Source: CAZFDT01 sp964518335
Lineage (GTDB): Bacteria; Planctomycetota; Phycisphaerae; Phycisphaerales; Phycisphaeraceae
Direction: 5' to 3'
Length of the DNA stretch: 64,000 nucleotides
Assembly: GCA_964518335.1 (NCBI GenBank)
Contig: CAZFDT010000018.1
Span: 1-64,000 of the forward strand
Shown here: positions 35,938 to 44,155 of the stretch, one piece after another
Numbering within the stretch: the stretch's first letter is position 1
Layout: every line of letters begins with the position of its first letter
The notes under the pieces: model-generated
Database searches by the model: none
Seen by the model: only the letters and a program-made list of their open reading frames with translations
What the model was told of the DNA's origin: nothing
Position numbers and translations under genes: made by a program

Positions 35938-36441
35938 TCAGGCCGTTCCGACGTTGTTATCGTCGGGTCCGGTGTAAAGGTCGCCATCGCGCCTGATCAA
36001 TCCGCTGTTGATCAGGTCGTCGAGCATCAGCGTAAGCGGCTCACCGCTAAGGTGAACCGCCGTTTCCAGTTGATGGCGGGTCATCGACCCCTTGCCAACA
36101 GCCTCGCAGACGCGCCGGCGCCGCCATTCACCAATCTTGCGATTGGTGATGCGGTATTCCGCCGCCATTTCGAGGACCGTAGCTTCACTGAACCGCGGCG
36201 GGTTCAGTGTGCCGTCCCTGGTCTGTGTGACCAGTTCCAAGACGGCGTCGTATACTGCGGCATTCTTATTTGCCGCTAGCTTCTGCAGTAGCTTGTACTC
36301 GTCGGTGTTAGGGTCAAGATCGGCTCCGAGCTGCTCGACCATCTTGCTCACCTCGTTGTTGAGGTGAGTTGTCAGGTATCTGTCGATCACGACTCCCAGG
36401 GGGAGCCGATTACATAGGGTTTTCAGGTCATCATTCGTCAT
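35938..36441 (-). CDS. Small helical protein with winged-helix-like C-terminus
   Basis: 167 residues from the ATG at 36441; a TTG at 36453 is the alternative. The N-terminal half is helical (VSKMVEQLGADLDPNTDEYKLLQKLAANKNAAVYDAVLELVTQ). The C-terminal part (SMTRHQLETAVHLSGEPLTLMLDDLINSGLIRRDGDLYTGP) follows the pattern of a winged helix. No family recognised. A deleted second copy lies at 35352-35478. It is part of the leftward series that includes the excisionase genes. Confidence 0.5.
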   Translation of the reverse strand: MTNDDLKTLCNRLPLGVVIDRYLTTHLNNEVSKMVEQLGADLDPNTDEYKLLQKLAANKNAAVYDAVLELVTQTRDGTLNPPRFSEATVLEMAAEYRITNRKIGEWRRRRVCEAVGKGSMTRHQLETAVHLSGEPLTLMLDDLINSGLIRRDGDLYTGPDDNNVGTA

Positions 36442-36503
36442 TTTGGAATCCAATCGTCACGAACCTTCGTAAGTTCCGGGCTATTGGGTGCGTCACGCTC
36501 GCG

Positions 36504-36938
36504 TCACCCGCGGGGCGGAGGCCGCATCCGTCGCGGCCAGTCGATGGCGGTCGCCTTGCTCGGCCGCCCTTCTTGGCGTCCATCTGCTGACCCGCGAGCG
36601 TCGTCGTAGAGGTGCAGTTCGGTAGCATTGGCTCCGGACATCACCCCCGACGATGACGTAGCCGTATTCGAGGGCATAGTGACAGCCCGCCGCCGCGGTT
36701 CTGCGTCGGGCAGGGGCGTGGTAAGTAGAGATGGGGTCTGCTTGAAGACAATCATCGGACGCTCCGCACGTCTGTTCGGACTCAAGTCCATGACGTGAAA
36801 GAAGTTGGTAGCGCCGGGCGGCGATGACGATGTCGATCCGCGCCGGCGAACTGTGCCGGGAGGTAGAGCGTGCAGGTTGTAGGGGGGCTTACCGAGGATC
36901 ACTCGGCCGGGGATGCCGAGTTCGGCCCAGCACTGCAT
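36504..36938 (-). CDS. Hypothetical protein or gene remnant
   Basis: 144 residues starting MQCWAELGIPGRVILGKPPYN. The upstream in-frame sequence also looks coding (LYLLHHGSGSEPLH), which suggests that the start is further up or that this is a decayed gene. The GKPPYN string resembles the NPPYN motif of N6-adenine methyltransferases but is not convincing by itself. It lies between the RNA polymerase gene and the wHTH gene on the same strand. Confidence 0.3.
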   Translation of the reverse strand: MQCWAELGIPGRVILGKPPYNLHALPPGTVRRRGSTSSSPPGATNFFHVMDLSPNRRAERPMIVFKQTPSLLTTPLPDAEPRRRAVTMPSNTATSSSGVMSGANATELHLYDDARGSADGRQEGRPSKATAIDWPRRMRPPPRG

Positions 36939-37127
36939 GTGCAGTGGCTCGGAGCCAGATCCATGGTGGAGCAGGTAGAGGCAGCGATAGAACGTCGCTG
37001 CGGCTGAAGGGAGGTGGCGGACTCAGCTAGTCCGTAAGTAGCATTTGACACGATAGTTACGACAAATGCGGCGTCAATGTGTCGATATCTTCTCCTTAAG
37101 TGGATAGCTTGCGCACGCCGCGGCCTG

Positions 37128-39941
37128 TTACGAGAAAAGGTACTTCGCCAGTTGGACCTGTTTGATGTCAAACTCGCCGAGTGGCGGCGGGTCTGGAACC
37201 TCGATGCCATCCTGACCTGCGGCAACCTTGATGCTTGCGAGCAGATCATTCTTGTGGACTTCCACGAAGGCCGACCGAAGGCAATCACGGAGCGTGGGGA
37301 TCACTCCGGCATGGGTGCCGTAGCTGTCGTGATTGGTGTAGAAGCTCGTGATGCTGTTGACACCAGCCTGATTGATCGTCTGGATCAGATGGGCGGCGTC
37401 GAGGCTATGCACGACATTGGCTGTGACGGCATTCTGCTGGCGCCTTGGACTCAGAAGAAGCTCCGACTTGTCGGGCAAGCCCTGAAGCCGATCAATCTCG
37501 TTACTGCGCTTACCCAACTTCTTGGCCAGGATGTCAAGCTGCTCTTGAATGCTCATGGCGTGCTGGTGCGTGAACGACCACTTTTGGGAGTCCTTGAGCA
37601 AACGAATCCGCCTCTTCTTCACGGCCACACGGCCCTGCTGCAGCCGCAGGTCACCGGAAGGCGACCACTGAAGCGGCATATTTCTATTGGTATAGGCGTC
37701 AACCACCGCCTTGAGCCACTGCATCGCGTCCATGACCACGCCGTGATTGGATTTCATGTACTCGTCGATAAGGTCGCAGATCCTGCCGGCATCGCGCTCA
37801 TCGCTTTCACGCTGTTCCTTTGTCAGCGTCCCCGGATCAGAACCCTGTTGGTCGGCGCCGCGTGGCGCCTTGCCGAGCTTGTCAGCAATCTGGCGTCGCC
37901 GCGTCCGCTTGGACGCGGAATAGGGAAGCGTCATGATTGCCTGCTTCACAACGTCACGAGAAACTCTGCTGGCCAAGTTGGGATTCTGAACGCCTGGCCG
38001 AGCCTTGATCCAATCAGCCACCTCTGTGTACAGATCCCGCGGAAGGTCGTCAGAAGTCGTTGGGGTCAGATTCACCAGTTGAGCAAGATCCGTGGCTCGG
38101 CAGACCGCCGCGAGGTGCTGGAACCCGTTACACGTGCCATCAACGGTGACGGGAAGACGGGACTCAAAATTCTCTCGATCGTTGGATTCCACCATCGCCG
38201 TCCACTCCATACAGGCGGCAACGAAACACCACGGCTTATCCAGGGGAAAAGGCCATAGCTCACTTCTGACATGCGGTTCCCTGGCGAATTCGATGATCTG
38301 GTCGCTATTGTCGTGGGTCCATCTTTCCCGAGCGTTCAGACTTTCCAGGCGATTCGACTGCTGGCCAAGGTTTGCCACGTGGATGGCCAGCCAGCGAACA
38401 CCCTGCGGGCCCAAAACCTTGGGTTCGTGGAATCGCAACAGCGCCCTCATTGGGTCGCAGCCCTGAGGATAAAGGTCGGCGCTCAGGGGATAGAACCTCC
38501 CGCGATAGTCCACGCGGTGCGGCATCCAGATCGGCCGCGCGCGGGCAGGTTGGCCGACCAGGTAGGAGTTCGCCGCATCCCTGATCCGCCTGAGTTTGGC
38601 GTGTTCGAGGTATTTGCGCCGCTCAGTTCGTTGCTCGAATGTAAGCCGCGGGCGCCTCAATTCCTTCGGCATGACCTCCGCGTATTTGCGCTCGGGTACG
38701 GACCACGCCTCACTACCGGCATCATTGAGGAAGGTCTCCAACACCCTCAGAACATCCGCATTGACTTCCCACGCGGTATTCTGCACCAGGTTCAGCGCCT
38801 TCAGGCAGCCGTCACCCATCGGCCGTTCCAGTTCCCACGAGTGACGCGAGTGGCGGGCGCCACTGATGAGGTGAACCCGATTCCGCAGGTAGCCACCGCG
38901 ATACTTCCTGTTCATCCGTGTCCAGGGCTGGGGCCGACACACCATTGCCCAATTATCTGCCGCGAAGCACTCAGGGTGACTGAGGTCGCGCAACAGTTCG
39001 TCATCGATGCCTGCGGCGAGGCTTACCATCGCTCGCCCGCGAGATTTCTTCGATTCCGGAGCATCAAGATTCAGCTCGAACATGCCTGAACGGCCATCCA
39101 CCATCGCTCGCACCAGAGCCGAGCCCAGTTTGGCGAGGCGGTCCTGGTGCTCATGTGGCGCCTCCGATTCTGCTGCCGATTTCGGATCAGCAACCAAACG
39201 CTGCAATGCTCGCGCAACCTCCTTCAATCGCTTCTCTCGTGCGTCCCGCTCGCGCTGGCGCCCCCTACACGCCGGGACATTCGAAGCGAGATCCGCTATT
39301 CTTGATGGATCGTGCCAAAACTTGCTCGGTAGACGGCCCTGTTTTCTGCAGACTGTGCCAAATGATTTGCCGACAGCATTTGCCAGTGTGGTCATGGCGA
39401 CACTTGTCCCCGCTTCCTGCACCAAGCGAGACTCTTCTTCGTCCTCCTGCTGCGTGCGGGTGGTCGTACGCCCACGTTCCCGCAGGAAACTGCGAGCCGT
39501 GATGAATGACAGCTCGTCAGGATTCAGCGCCAGAATGTATATCCAGTGATCAGACTGGAGGTTCTTCAGTTTCTTCTTCTGCCCACCGCACGAAAGCAGG
39601 CGATTGACCACCTCGGGAGTCTCTTGCCTCAGAAGAAGGCCGCCCAGAGCGCTGCTGTCGATGCCATTCGCGGCGCCCTCGCCAAATACCTGCTCCGTCG
39701 CCACCTTCTGAAGCGCCTTCACCTCCTTAGTCATGTCCTCTATGATGCCATCAACAACCCTTGCTGCCGGTCCGCCATTGGCGCCCTGCTTCCGCAGTGC
39801 TTCCTGCCTGGCTTTGTACTTTTCAAGTCCAGCGACGCGGGCATCGTCTTCCCGCTGCTGTTGCTCTTTGCGTCGGTCTGGGCTTTCGCCGTCGATCGCC
39901 GCTGCAGCCTGGCTGTCATCCAGTACAGACATCGACAGCAT
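37128..39941 (-). CDS. T7-type single-subunit DNA-directed RNA polymerase
   Basis: 937 residues, close to the size of T7 RNA polymerase plus an N-terminal coiled coil (residues about 20-55 are Glu/Arg/Gln-rich). The family motifs are complete: DYRGRFYPLS near 478-487 (motif like T7 DWRGRVY), motif A VDGTCNGFQHLAA with Asp601, motif B with Arg662, Lys666 and Tyr674 in exactly the spacing of T7 Arg627, Lys631 and Tyr639, HSLDAAHL at 845-852, motif C TNHDSYGTHAG with Asp872, and a C-terminal FDIKQVQLAKYLFS like the 'foot' of mitochondrial and phage enzymes. The gene is intact. It neighbours an integrase fragment and plasmid-like genes, with no T7-like capsid or lysis genes in the window. Confidence 0.95.
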   Translation of the reverse strand: MLSMSVLDDSQAAAAIDGESPDRRKEQQQREDDARVAGLEKYKARQEALRKQGANGGPAARVVDGIIEDMTKEVKALQKVATEQVFGEGAANGIDSSALGGLLLRQETPEVVNRLLSCGGQKKKLKNLQSDHWIYILALNPDELSFITARSFLRERGRTTTRTQQEDEEESRLVQEAGTSVAMTTLANAVGKSFGTVCRKQGRLPSKFWHDPSRIADLASNVPACRGRQRERDAREKRLKEVARALQRLVADPKSAAESEAPHEHQDRLAKLGSALVRAMVDGRSGMFELNLDAPESKKSRGRAMVSLAAGIDDELLRDLSHPECFAADNWAMVCRPQPWTRMNRKYRGGYLRNRVHLISGARHSRHSWELERPMGDGCLKALNLVQNTAWEVNADVLRVLETFLNDAGSEAWSVPERKYAEVMPKELRRPRLTFEQRTERRKYLEHAKLRRIRDAANSYLVGQPARARPIWMPHRVDYRGRFYPLSADLYPQGCDPMRALLRFHEPKVLGPQGVRWLAIHVANLGQQSNRLESLNARERWTHDNSDQIIEFAREPHVRSELWPFPLDKPWCFVAACMEWTAMVESNDRENFESRLPVTVDGTCNGFQHLAAVCRATDLAQLVNLTPTTSDDLPRDLYTEVADWIKARPGVQNPNLASRVSRDVVKQAIMTLPYSASKRTRRRQIADKLGKAPRGADQQGSDPGTLTKEQRESDERDAGRICDLIDEYMKSNHGVVMDAMQWLKAVVDAYTNRNMPLQWSPSGDLRLQQGRVAVKKRRIRLLKDSQKWSFTHQHAMSIQEQLDILAKKLGKRSNEIDRLQGLPDKSELLLSPRRQQNAVTANVVHSLDAAHLIQTINQAGVNSITSFYTNHDSYGTHAGVIPTLRDCLRSAFVEVHKNDLLASIKVAAGQDGIEVPDPPPLGEFDIKQVQLAKYLFS

Positions 39942-40128
39942 TATCTTGCAGGGGAGCGATGCCGTCCACTTGCTCGACGCTACCGCCGTGGTGTCGCGTC
40001 CCCGATAGGATCCGGTCGATCCAATTCCTTCTCGTCAGCGAGAGCCACCCGGTTGCCTCCTGGCGCCTCTTTGGCATACGCCGACCTGCGTCAGTGTAGG
40101 GCCCCATCCGGAAGGCGTCAGCCTGCGG

Positions 40129-40458
40129 CTATGGGTGGGTCAGGCCGTAGAGCTGATCGAGGTGATCGATGATCTGGTCCAGCATCGCCGTGTTCATCAG
40201 CCGCAGATCGTTGCTGGTGTAGTACGCCGCCGTCGAACTGTCCTTGTGCGCCAGGAACACCTGCTTCATCGACTGGTCCAGCCCCCGGCCCATCAGGTAC
40301 TGCTCCACCGCCTGCGTGCTGGTATCCCGCAACTGCTCGAACGTGGCGAAGCGGAGCATGCCCCGCTTGTCAGTCACGCTGCTGGCGAAGGAAATCCCAA
40401 TCCGCCGGGTCAGCTTTGTGAAGGAACGGGGTATCCACTTTGCTCTCGTAAGCGTGCT
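40129..40458 (-). pseudogene. C-terminal fragment of a tyrosine recombinase
   Basis: The frame is open from an in-frame stop at 40459-40461 to 40129. It reads AKWIPRSFTKLTRRIGI, then FEQLRDTSTQAVEQYLMGRGLDQSMKQVFLAHKDSSTAAYYTS, which corresponds to the box II region of integrases: the Arg of 'LRHT' (here LRDT), the His of 'LgH' (here LAHKD) and the nucleophile Tyr. The N-terminal half and box I are missing. A short form starting at the GTG at 40377 is possible. It lies about 340 bases from a tRNA 3' fragment. Confidence 0.65.
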
Positions 40459-40794
40459 CTACGTTCACAAACGAGCCGACCACGCATCCGGCCGGTGGGC
40501 GTGATTACCCGCCGCCTGAAGATCGCGCTCTATGACTCGGACGACCCGGCCCATGTGGCCTTGCCCGGCGTCCATCGAGTTGCATCGCTGCTGAAGCGAT
40601 GCGTACCGAGCAAGCATGTATGATTAGGATTGGCGAGAGGGCACTGTCAATCTGCGTACACAGATTTGCCCCCAGTACTGCGCATAAATGGGCGGGCGAA
40701 TGCGCAGAAATACCTACCTGCAGCACTATGTTGTAAATCAGATCGCAATCACAAGTCAATAAATTGCAAATACTTGCGAACTGCCTGGGGGGTT

Positions 40795-40819
40795 GCCGGT
40801 TCGATCCCGGTCGGCTCCA
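40795..40819 (+). other. tRNA 3'-end fragment, probable attachment site
   Basis: GCCGG-TTCGATC-CCGGT forms a T-arm with the invariant TTCGA loop, followed by the 7-base acceptor strand CGGCTCC and discriminator A. No 5' half (GGAGCCG) lies 60-90 bases upstream, so this is not a complete tRNA. It fits an att site left by integration into a tRNA gene, beside the integrase remnants. Confidence 0.6.
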
Positions 40820-40890
40820 TTGCAGTAAACACATTGCCTAATGCAATTTAGCGTACCAGCCTGTGTCGGGCAGCGAGGCCAGAGGCGATG

Positions 40891-40919
40891 AGCCAGAACG
40901 GTAGTCTACCGTTTTGGCT
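40891..40919. repeat. Near-perfect 29-base palindrome
   Basis: AGCCAGAACGGTAG (40891-40904), one base, CTACCGTTTTGGCT (40906-40919), with one mismatch between the arms. The single-base centre makes it more likely a protein binding site than an RNA hairpin. It lies between two integrase remnants. Confidence 0.6.
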
Positions 40920-40999
40920 CCAAGCCCCTGGAGCCTCGCGTGTCTCGACGCACCCGATCTCTCCCTTCGTACCGCCTGCATCGTCCATTCGGCTAAGCC

Positions 41000-41327
41000 G
41001 TGGTGACTCTGGCTGGCAAGGATCTTAATCTCGGGCAACACAGCACCACCGAGGGTCACCATCGCCATCCGCAGGTCATGGTCGTGTGGTTGGCCAATCA
41101 CCAGCAGCCGCCGGCGTCCAGTCGCACGGGCGCCTTGGCTGACCTCAACGCCGTGGATGTGAACGGCCTGTTCGCGGCGTACTGGCGATTCTGCCAGAGC
41201 TACTACGTGAAGGACGGCCGGATCACGGGCGAGTGCTCGAACATCAAGGATGCCGCGAGGCCCTTGGTCAATGCCTTCGGCACGGTGCTGATCCGAGATG
41301 TCAGGCCCTCGACTCTAAAAGCTTCCC
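41000..41327 (+). pseudogene. N-terminal fragment of another tyrosine recombinase
   Basis: From about 41000 the frame reads VTLAGKDLNLGQHSTTEGHHR, MVVWLANHQQ, then LFAAYWRFCQSYYVKDGRI and 'AARPLVNAFGTVLIRDVRPS' with TLKA. This is the order of N-terminal arm-binding and SAM-like core-binding domains in planctomycete integrases (GKDxxLG, then 'AYW.f...YY...G'). After TLKA the similarity stops and the catalytic domain is absent. It is opposite in orientation to the C-terminal fragment at 40129-40458, so the two come from a rearrangement or from two different elements. Confidence 0.65.
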
Positions 41328-41465
41328 GACGATGGACAGTGTTCGCAGCGTCGTGCCGTGCGTCAGATTTTTTGTACAGGGCGTCTGGTGACAAAAGCGG
41401 GTACTTCATGTATCATAAGAGTTCTGTGTCCTTTATATTCGTCTCTTCTCTTGCAGGGGCACGCC

Positions 41466-41702
41466 ATGGCGCAACTGACGATTCGGTGCGAGGTGGACGG
41501 CCACGAGGTGGCTCGGTACGAGTTCGACTGTATCAGCGTGCAGTTCGACGCTCCGCCGGGCAAAGGGCAGCGGGCGGTGCTCGAGTTCGTGCCCAATGGC
41601 GAAATGCTGCACCGCATGGTCATCAGTCCAGTCGGGCATGGCGAATCACACGCGATGGCACATGCGGCGACGTGCAACAGCCTCTGGGAGCCGCCATCCT
41701 GA
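41466..41702 (+). CDS. Small hypothetical protein
   Basis: 78 residues from the ATG at 41466 (MAQLTIRCEVDG). The beta-rich first 55 residues read like a small compact domain; the end HGESHAMAHAATCNSLW is unusual. A longer frame upstream is not natural. I recognise no family. It lies just before the dehydrogenase operon on the same strand. Confidence 0.45.
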   Translation: MAQLTIRCEVDGHEVARYEFDCISVQFDAPPGKGQRAVLEFVPNGEMLHRMVISPVGHGESHAMAHAATCNSLWEPPS

Positions 41703-41771
41703 CCCTGCCAGGTGCGCCAGGTCGCTGCGTTGGCGGCGAATGGAACCCAGGCGTTGCGGAGCGTCGCCCGA

Positions 41772-42968
41772 ATGTCGCGAACAATGCCCCGTCCAATTAA
41801 GGTCGGCCTCGTCGGTGCCGGAATGGCGGCGCGGTTTCACTCGGCCTGCCTCCAGCGCGTCTACGGCGTGGATGCTGAGTTGGCGGGGGTGACGTCGCTG
41901 CGAGCCCACAGCCGTGAGGCGTTCGCACGGGAGCACGGGATTCCTGCGTTTGCCGATATTGACTCGATGCTCGATGCGGTGGACGTGTTGGACGTCTGCT
42001 CACCGCCCTACGCGCACGAGCCGGGGATCCTGGCCGCGGCTGCGGCGGGCAAGGCGGTCATTTGCGAGAAGCCGCTGACGGGGTACTTCGGCCCACCGGA
42101 TGCGGATGAGTCTTATCGCGGGGACCGAGACGATAAGCGACGCGGGCTGGAGGCGGTGATCGCGAGCCTGCAGCGAATTGCTCAGGCCGTCCGCGGCGCG
42201 GGCACACCGTTCGGCTACGCCGAGAATTTCGTGTACGCACCGAGCGTGCAGAAGGAACGCGAGATCCTGGTCACAAGCGGCGCTCAGATCCTGCGAATGA
42301 TCGGCGAGGAGTCGCACAACGGCTCGGCGTCGCCGGTGTACGGCAACTGGCGGTATGCCGGCGGCGGGTCGCTGATCGGCAAGGGCTGCCACCCCCTGAC
42401 AGCGATGCTCTACCTCAAGAAGCACGAAGGCCTGGCGCGACGCGGGGCGCCCATCCGTGTCCGAAGCGTCAGCGCCCACACGCACCAGCTCACCCGTTTG
42501 CCCGCCTACGACGATCGCGGACTGATCCGCACCGACTATCACGACGTTGAGGACTACGGTTTCATGCACGTCGAGTTTGACGATGGCACGATTGCCGACG
42601 TACTGGCAGCCGAGATGACGCTGGGTGGGATCTACGACTACGTCGAGGTCTTTGCCAACAACCATCGCACCCGCTGCCACATCAGCCCGACGCACCTGGT
42701 GGATACCTACAACCCGCGTGGCGAGCAGTTCCGCGACATATACCTGATCGAGAAGTGCAGCACGAAAGAGGGCTGGTCCACAGCAGCGCCTGACGAGAAC
42801 TTCACCATGGGCTACCAGGCCGAGATGCAGGATTTTCTGACGTGCATCGCCCAGGGCCGGTCGCCCGAGTCGGACCTGGACTTGGCGCTGGACACCACTG
42901 CCACCATTTACGCTGCGTATCTGTCGGACCAGCAGCAGGGCGTCCGCGTCGAGGTGCCGCAGCTTTAG
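41772..42968 (+). CDS. Gfo/Idh/MocA-family oxidoreductase 1
   Basis: 398 residues from the ATG at 41772; the ATG at 41784 is the alternative. Rossmann nucleotide-binding start IKVGLVGAGMAARFHSACL, DVCSPPYAH, then the family EKP motif in AVICEKPL (Lys-Pro near the active site). The C-terminal alpha/beta domain contains GGGSLIGKGCHPLTAML, where Lys/His are typical catalytic positions. These enzymes oxidise or reduce sugars, sugar acids or inositols with NAD(P). At nearly 400 residues it is a longer member with an insertion after EKPL. First gene of an operon of seven. Confidence 0.8.
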   Translation: MSRTMPRPIKVGLVGAGMAARFHSACLQRVYGVDAELAGVTSLRAHSREAFAREHGIPAFADIDSMLDAVDVLDVCSPPYAHEPGILAAAAAGKAVICEKPLTGYFGPPDADESYRGDRDDKRRGLEAVIASLQRIAQAVRGAGTPFGYAENFVYAPSVQKEREILVTSGAQILRMIGEESHNGSASPVYGNWRYAGGGSLIGKGCHPLTAMLYLKKHEGLARRGAPIRVRSVSAHTHQLTRLPAYDDRGLIRTDYHDVEDYGFMHVEFDDGTIADVLAAEMTLGGIYDYVEVFANNHRTRCHISPTHLVDTYNPRGEQFRDIYLIEKCSTKEGWSTAAPDENFTMGYQAEMQDFLTCIAQGRSPESDLDLALDTTATIYAAYLSDQQQGVRVEVPQL

Positions 42969-42980
42969 CCGAGAAAGCCG

Positions 42981-44150
42981 ATGAGTCAACATCGCACACC
43001 ATTGAGAGTCGGCATCGTGGGCCTGGGGCATATGCACCCGCGGTCGTACATGCTGCATTTCAAGGAAGTCGCCGACGCTCATGTCACGTGCGTGTACGAG
43101 CCCGATGCATCGTTGCGCGAGCCGTTCTGCAGCGAGTTCGGCGTGGCCGGGTACGATCGCCTGGACCAGATGCTGGCCGCCGAGTCGTTGGATATTGCGG
43201 CGATCTTCCTGCCCCATGCCGACTGCCCCGACGCGGCGGCGGCCTGCGCCGCAGCGGACGTTCACCTGATGGTCGAAAAGCCCATGGCTGCCAGTGCCCG
43301 AGGTGCCGCGCGGATTGTGCAGGCAGCGACCGAACACGGCGTGCTGCTCACGACCGGTTACGTCTGGCGGCTCAACCCCGTCGCCCGGGAGATTCGCAAG
43401 CTGGTGCGCGACGGGGCCATTGGCCAGATCGTTGGCGGCGAGGGGCGCTGCGCCGCAGGTCGGCTGCACCGCTATATTGAGGGCCACGCGCCCTGGATCC
43501 TCCAGAAAGCGCGCAGCGGTGGCGGGCCGATGTACAACCTGGGCGTCCACTGGATCGACCTGTTCCGATGGATCCTCGATGACCAGGTGCAAGAGGTTTC
43601 GGGCCGCAACGTCAAGATCAACACCAGCTACGACGTCGAGGACAACTCGTTCGCCCACCTTCGCTTCTCCAGCGGCGCGATCGTGGCGATGGATATCAGC
43701 TACACGGTGCCCGACGCGTTCCCTCACGGACGCGACCTTTACCTGAGCATCCGGGGTACGCGCGGCGTCATATCGTGGGCGCCCGCCTACGAGGGCCAGC
43801 ACGACCAGTTGTTCATCTGCTCGGACCACGCCAGCTTCCGCGGCTCGCCACGGGTGCATCGCAAGTACGAGGTGCAGGTCACCCCAGGCTACGCCGGCTA
43901 CATGGGCCTGGCCTACGTCAAGGGCTTCGTCGATGCGGTGCGGCACCGATCGAATCCAGTGATTAGCGGTGAAGACGGCGTGGCGGCGCTGGACGTGGTC
44001 GAGGCGATCTATCGCGCCGACGCTGCGAGCCGATGGGTGCCGGTGACCACCACGCTTTGTTCGGTTGCAGATCAACCCCGACCCAGACGCCGCAAATCGG
44101 CGCGACATTCGCCCGTTGCGTCCGTCGCCCGGCGCCAATCCAAAGGATGA
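42981..44150 (+). CDS. Gfo/Idh/MocA-family oxidoreductase 2
   Basis: 389 residues. RVGIVGLGHMHPRSYML nucleotide-binding loop, AIFLPHADCPD, MVEKPMAASA (EKP motif), GYVWRLNPVAREI and GGGPMYNLGVHWIDLFRWIL with the conserved Gly-x-His of the second domain. The last 25 residues are basic and low-complexity. The gene starts 12 bases after the previous one and its stop codon overlaps an ATG of the next reading frame. Substrate is unassigned; three such enzymes in one operon suggest stepwise modification of an unusual sugar. Confidence 0.85.
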   Translation: MSQHRTPLRVGIVGLGHMHPRSYMLHFKEVADAHVTCVYEPDASLREPFCSEFGVAGYDRLDQMLAAESLDIAAIFLPHADCPDAAAACAAADVHLMVEKPMAASARGAARIVQAATEHGVLLTTGYVWRLNPVAREIRKLVRDGAIGQIVGGEGRCAAGRLHRYIEGHAPWILQKARSGGGPMYNLGVHWIDLFRWILDDQVQEVSGRNVKINTSYDVEDNSFAHLRFSSGAIVAMDISYTVPDAFPHGRDLYLSIRGTRGVISWAPAYEGQHDQLFICSDHASFRGSPRVHRKYEVQVTPGYAGYMGLAYVKGFVDAVRHRSNPVISGEDGVAALDVVEAIYRADAASRWVPVTTTLCSVADQPRPRRRKSARHSPVASVARRQSKG

Positions 44151-44155
44151 AGACC

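Noticed and set aside
36504..36938. Confident call of an adenine methyltransferase from GKPPYN
   Set aside because: Only one motif-like string and no SAM-binding motif; kept as hypothetical.
40505..40834. A 109-codon minus-strand frame starting MCLLQWSRPGSNRQP
   Set aside because: The WSRPGSNR string is the typical false translation of a tRNA 3' end; the sequence is better explained as an attachment-site fragment.
41712..41771. Upstream start for the first Gfo/Idh/MocA gene
   Set aside because: The extra 20 residues do not belong to the Rossmann fold; the later ATG gives the normal N-terminus.
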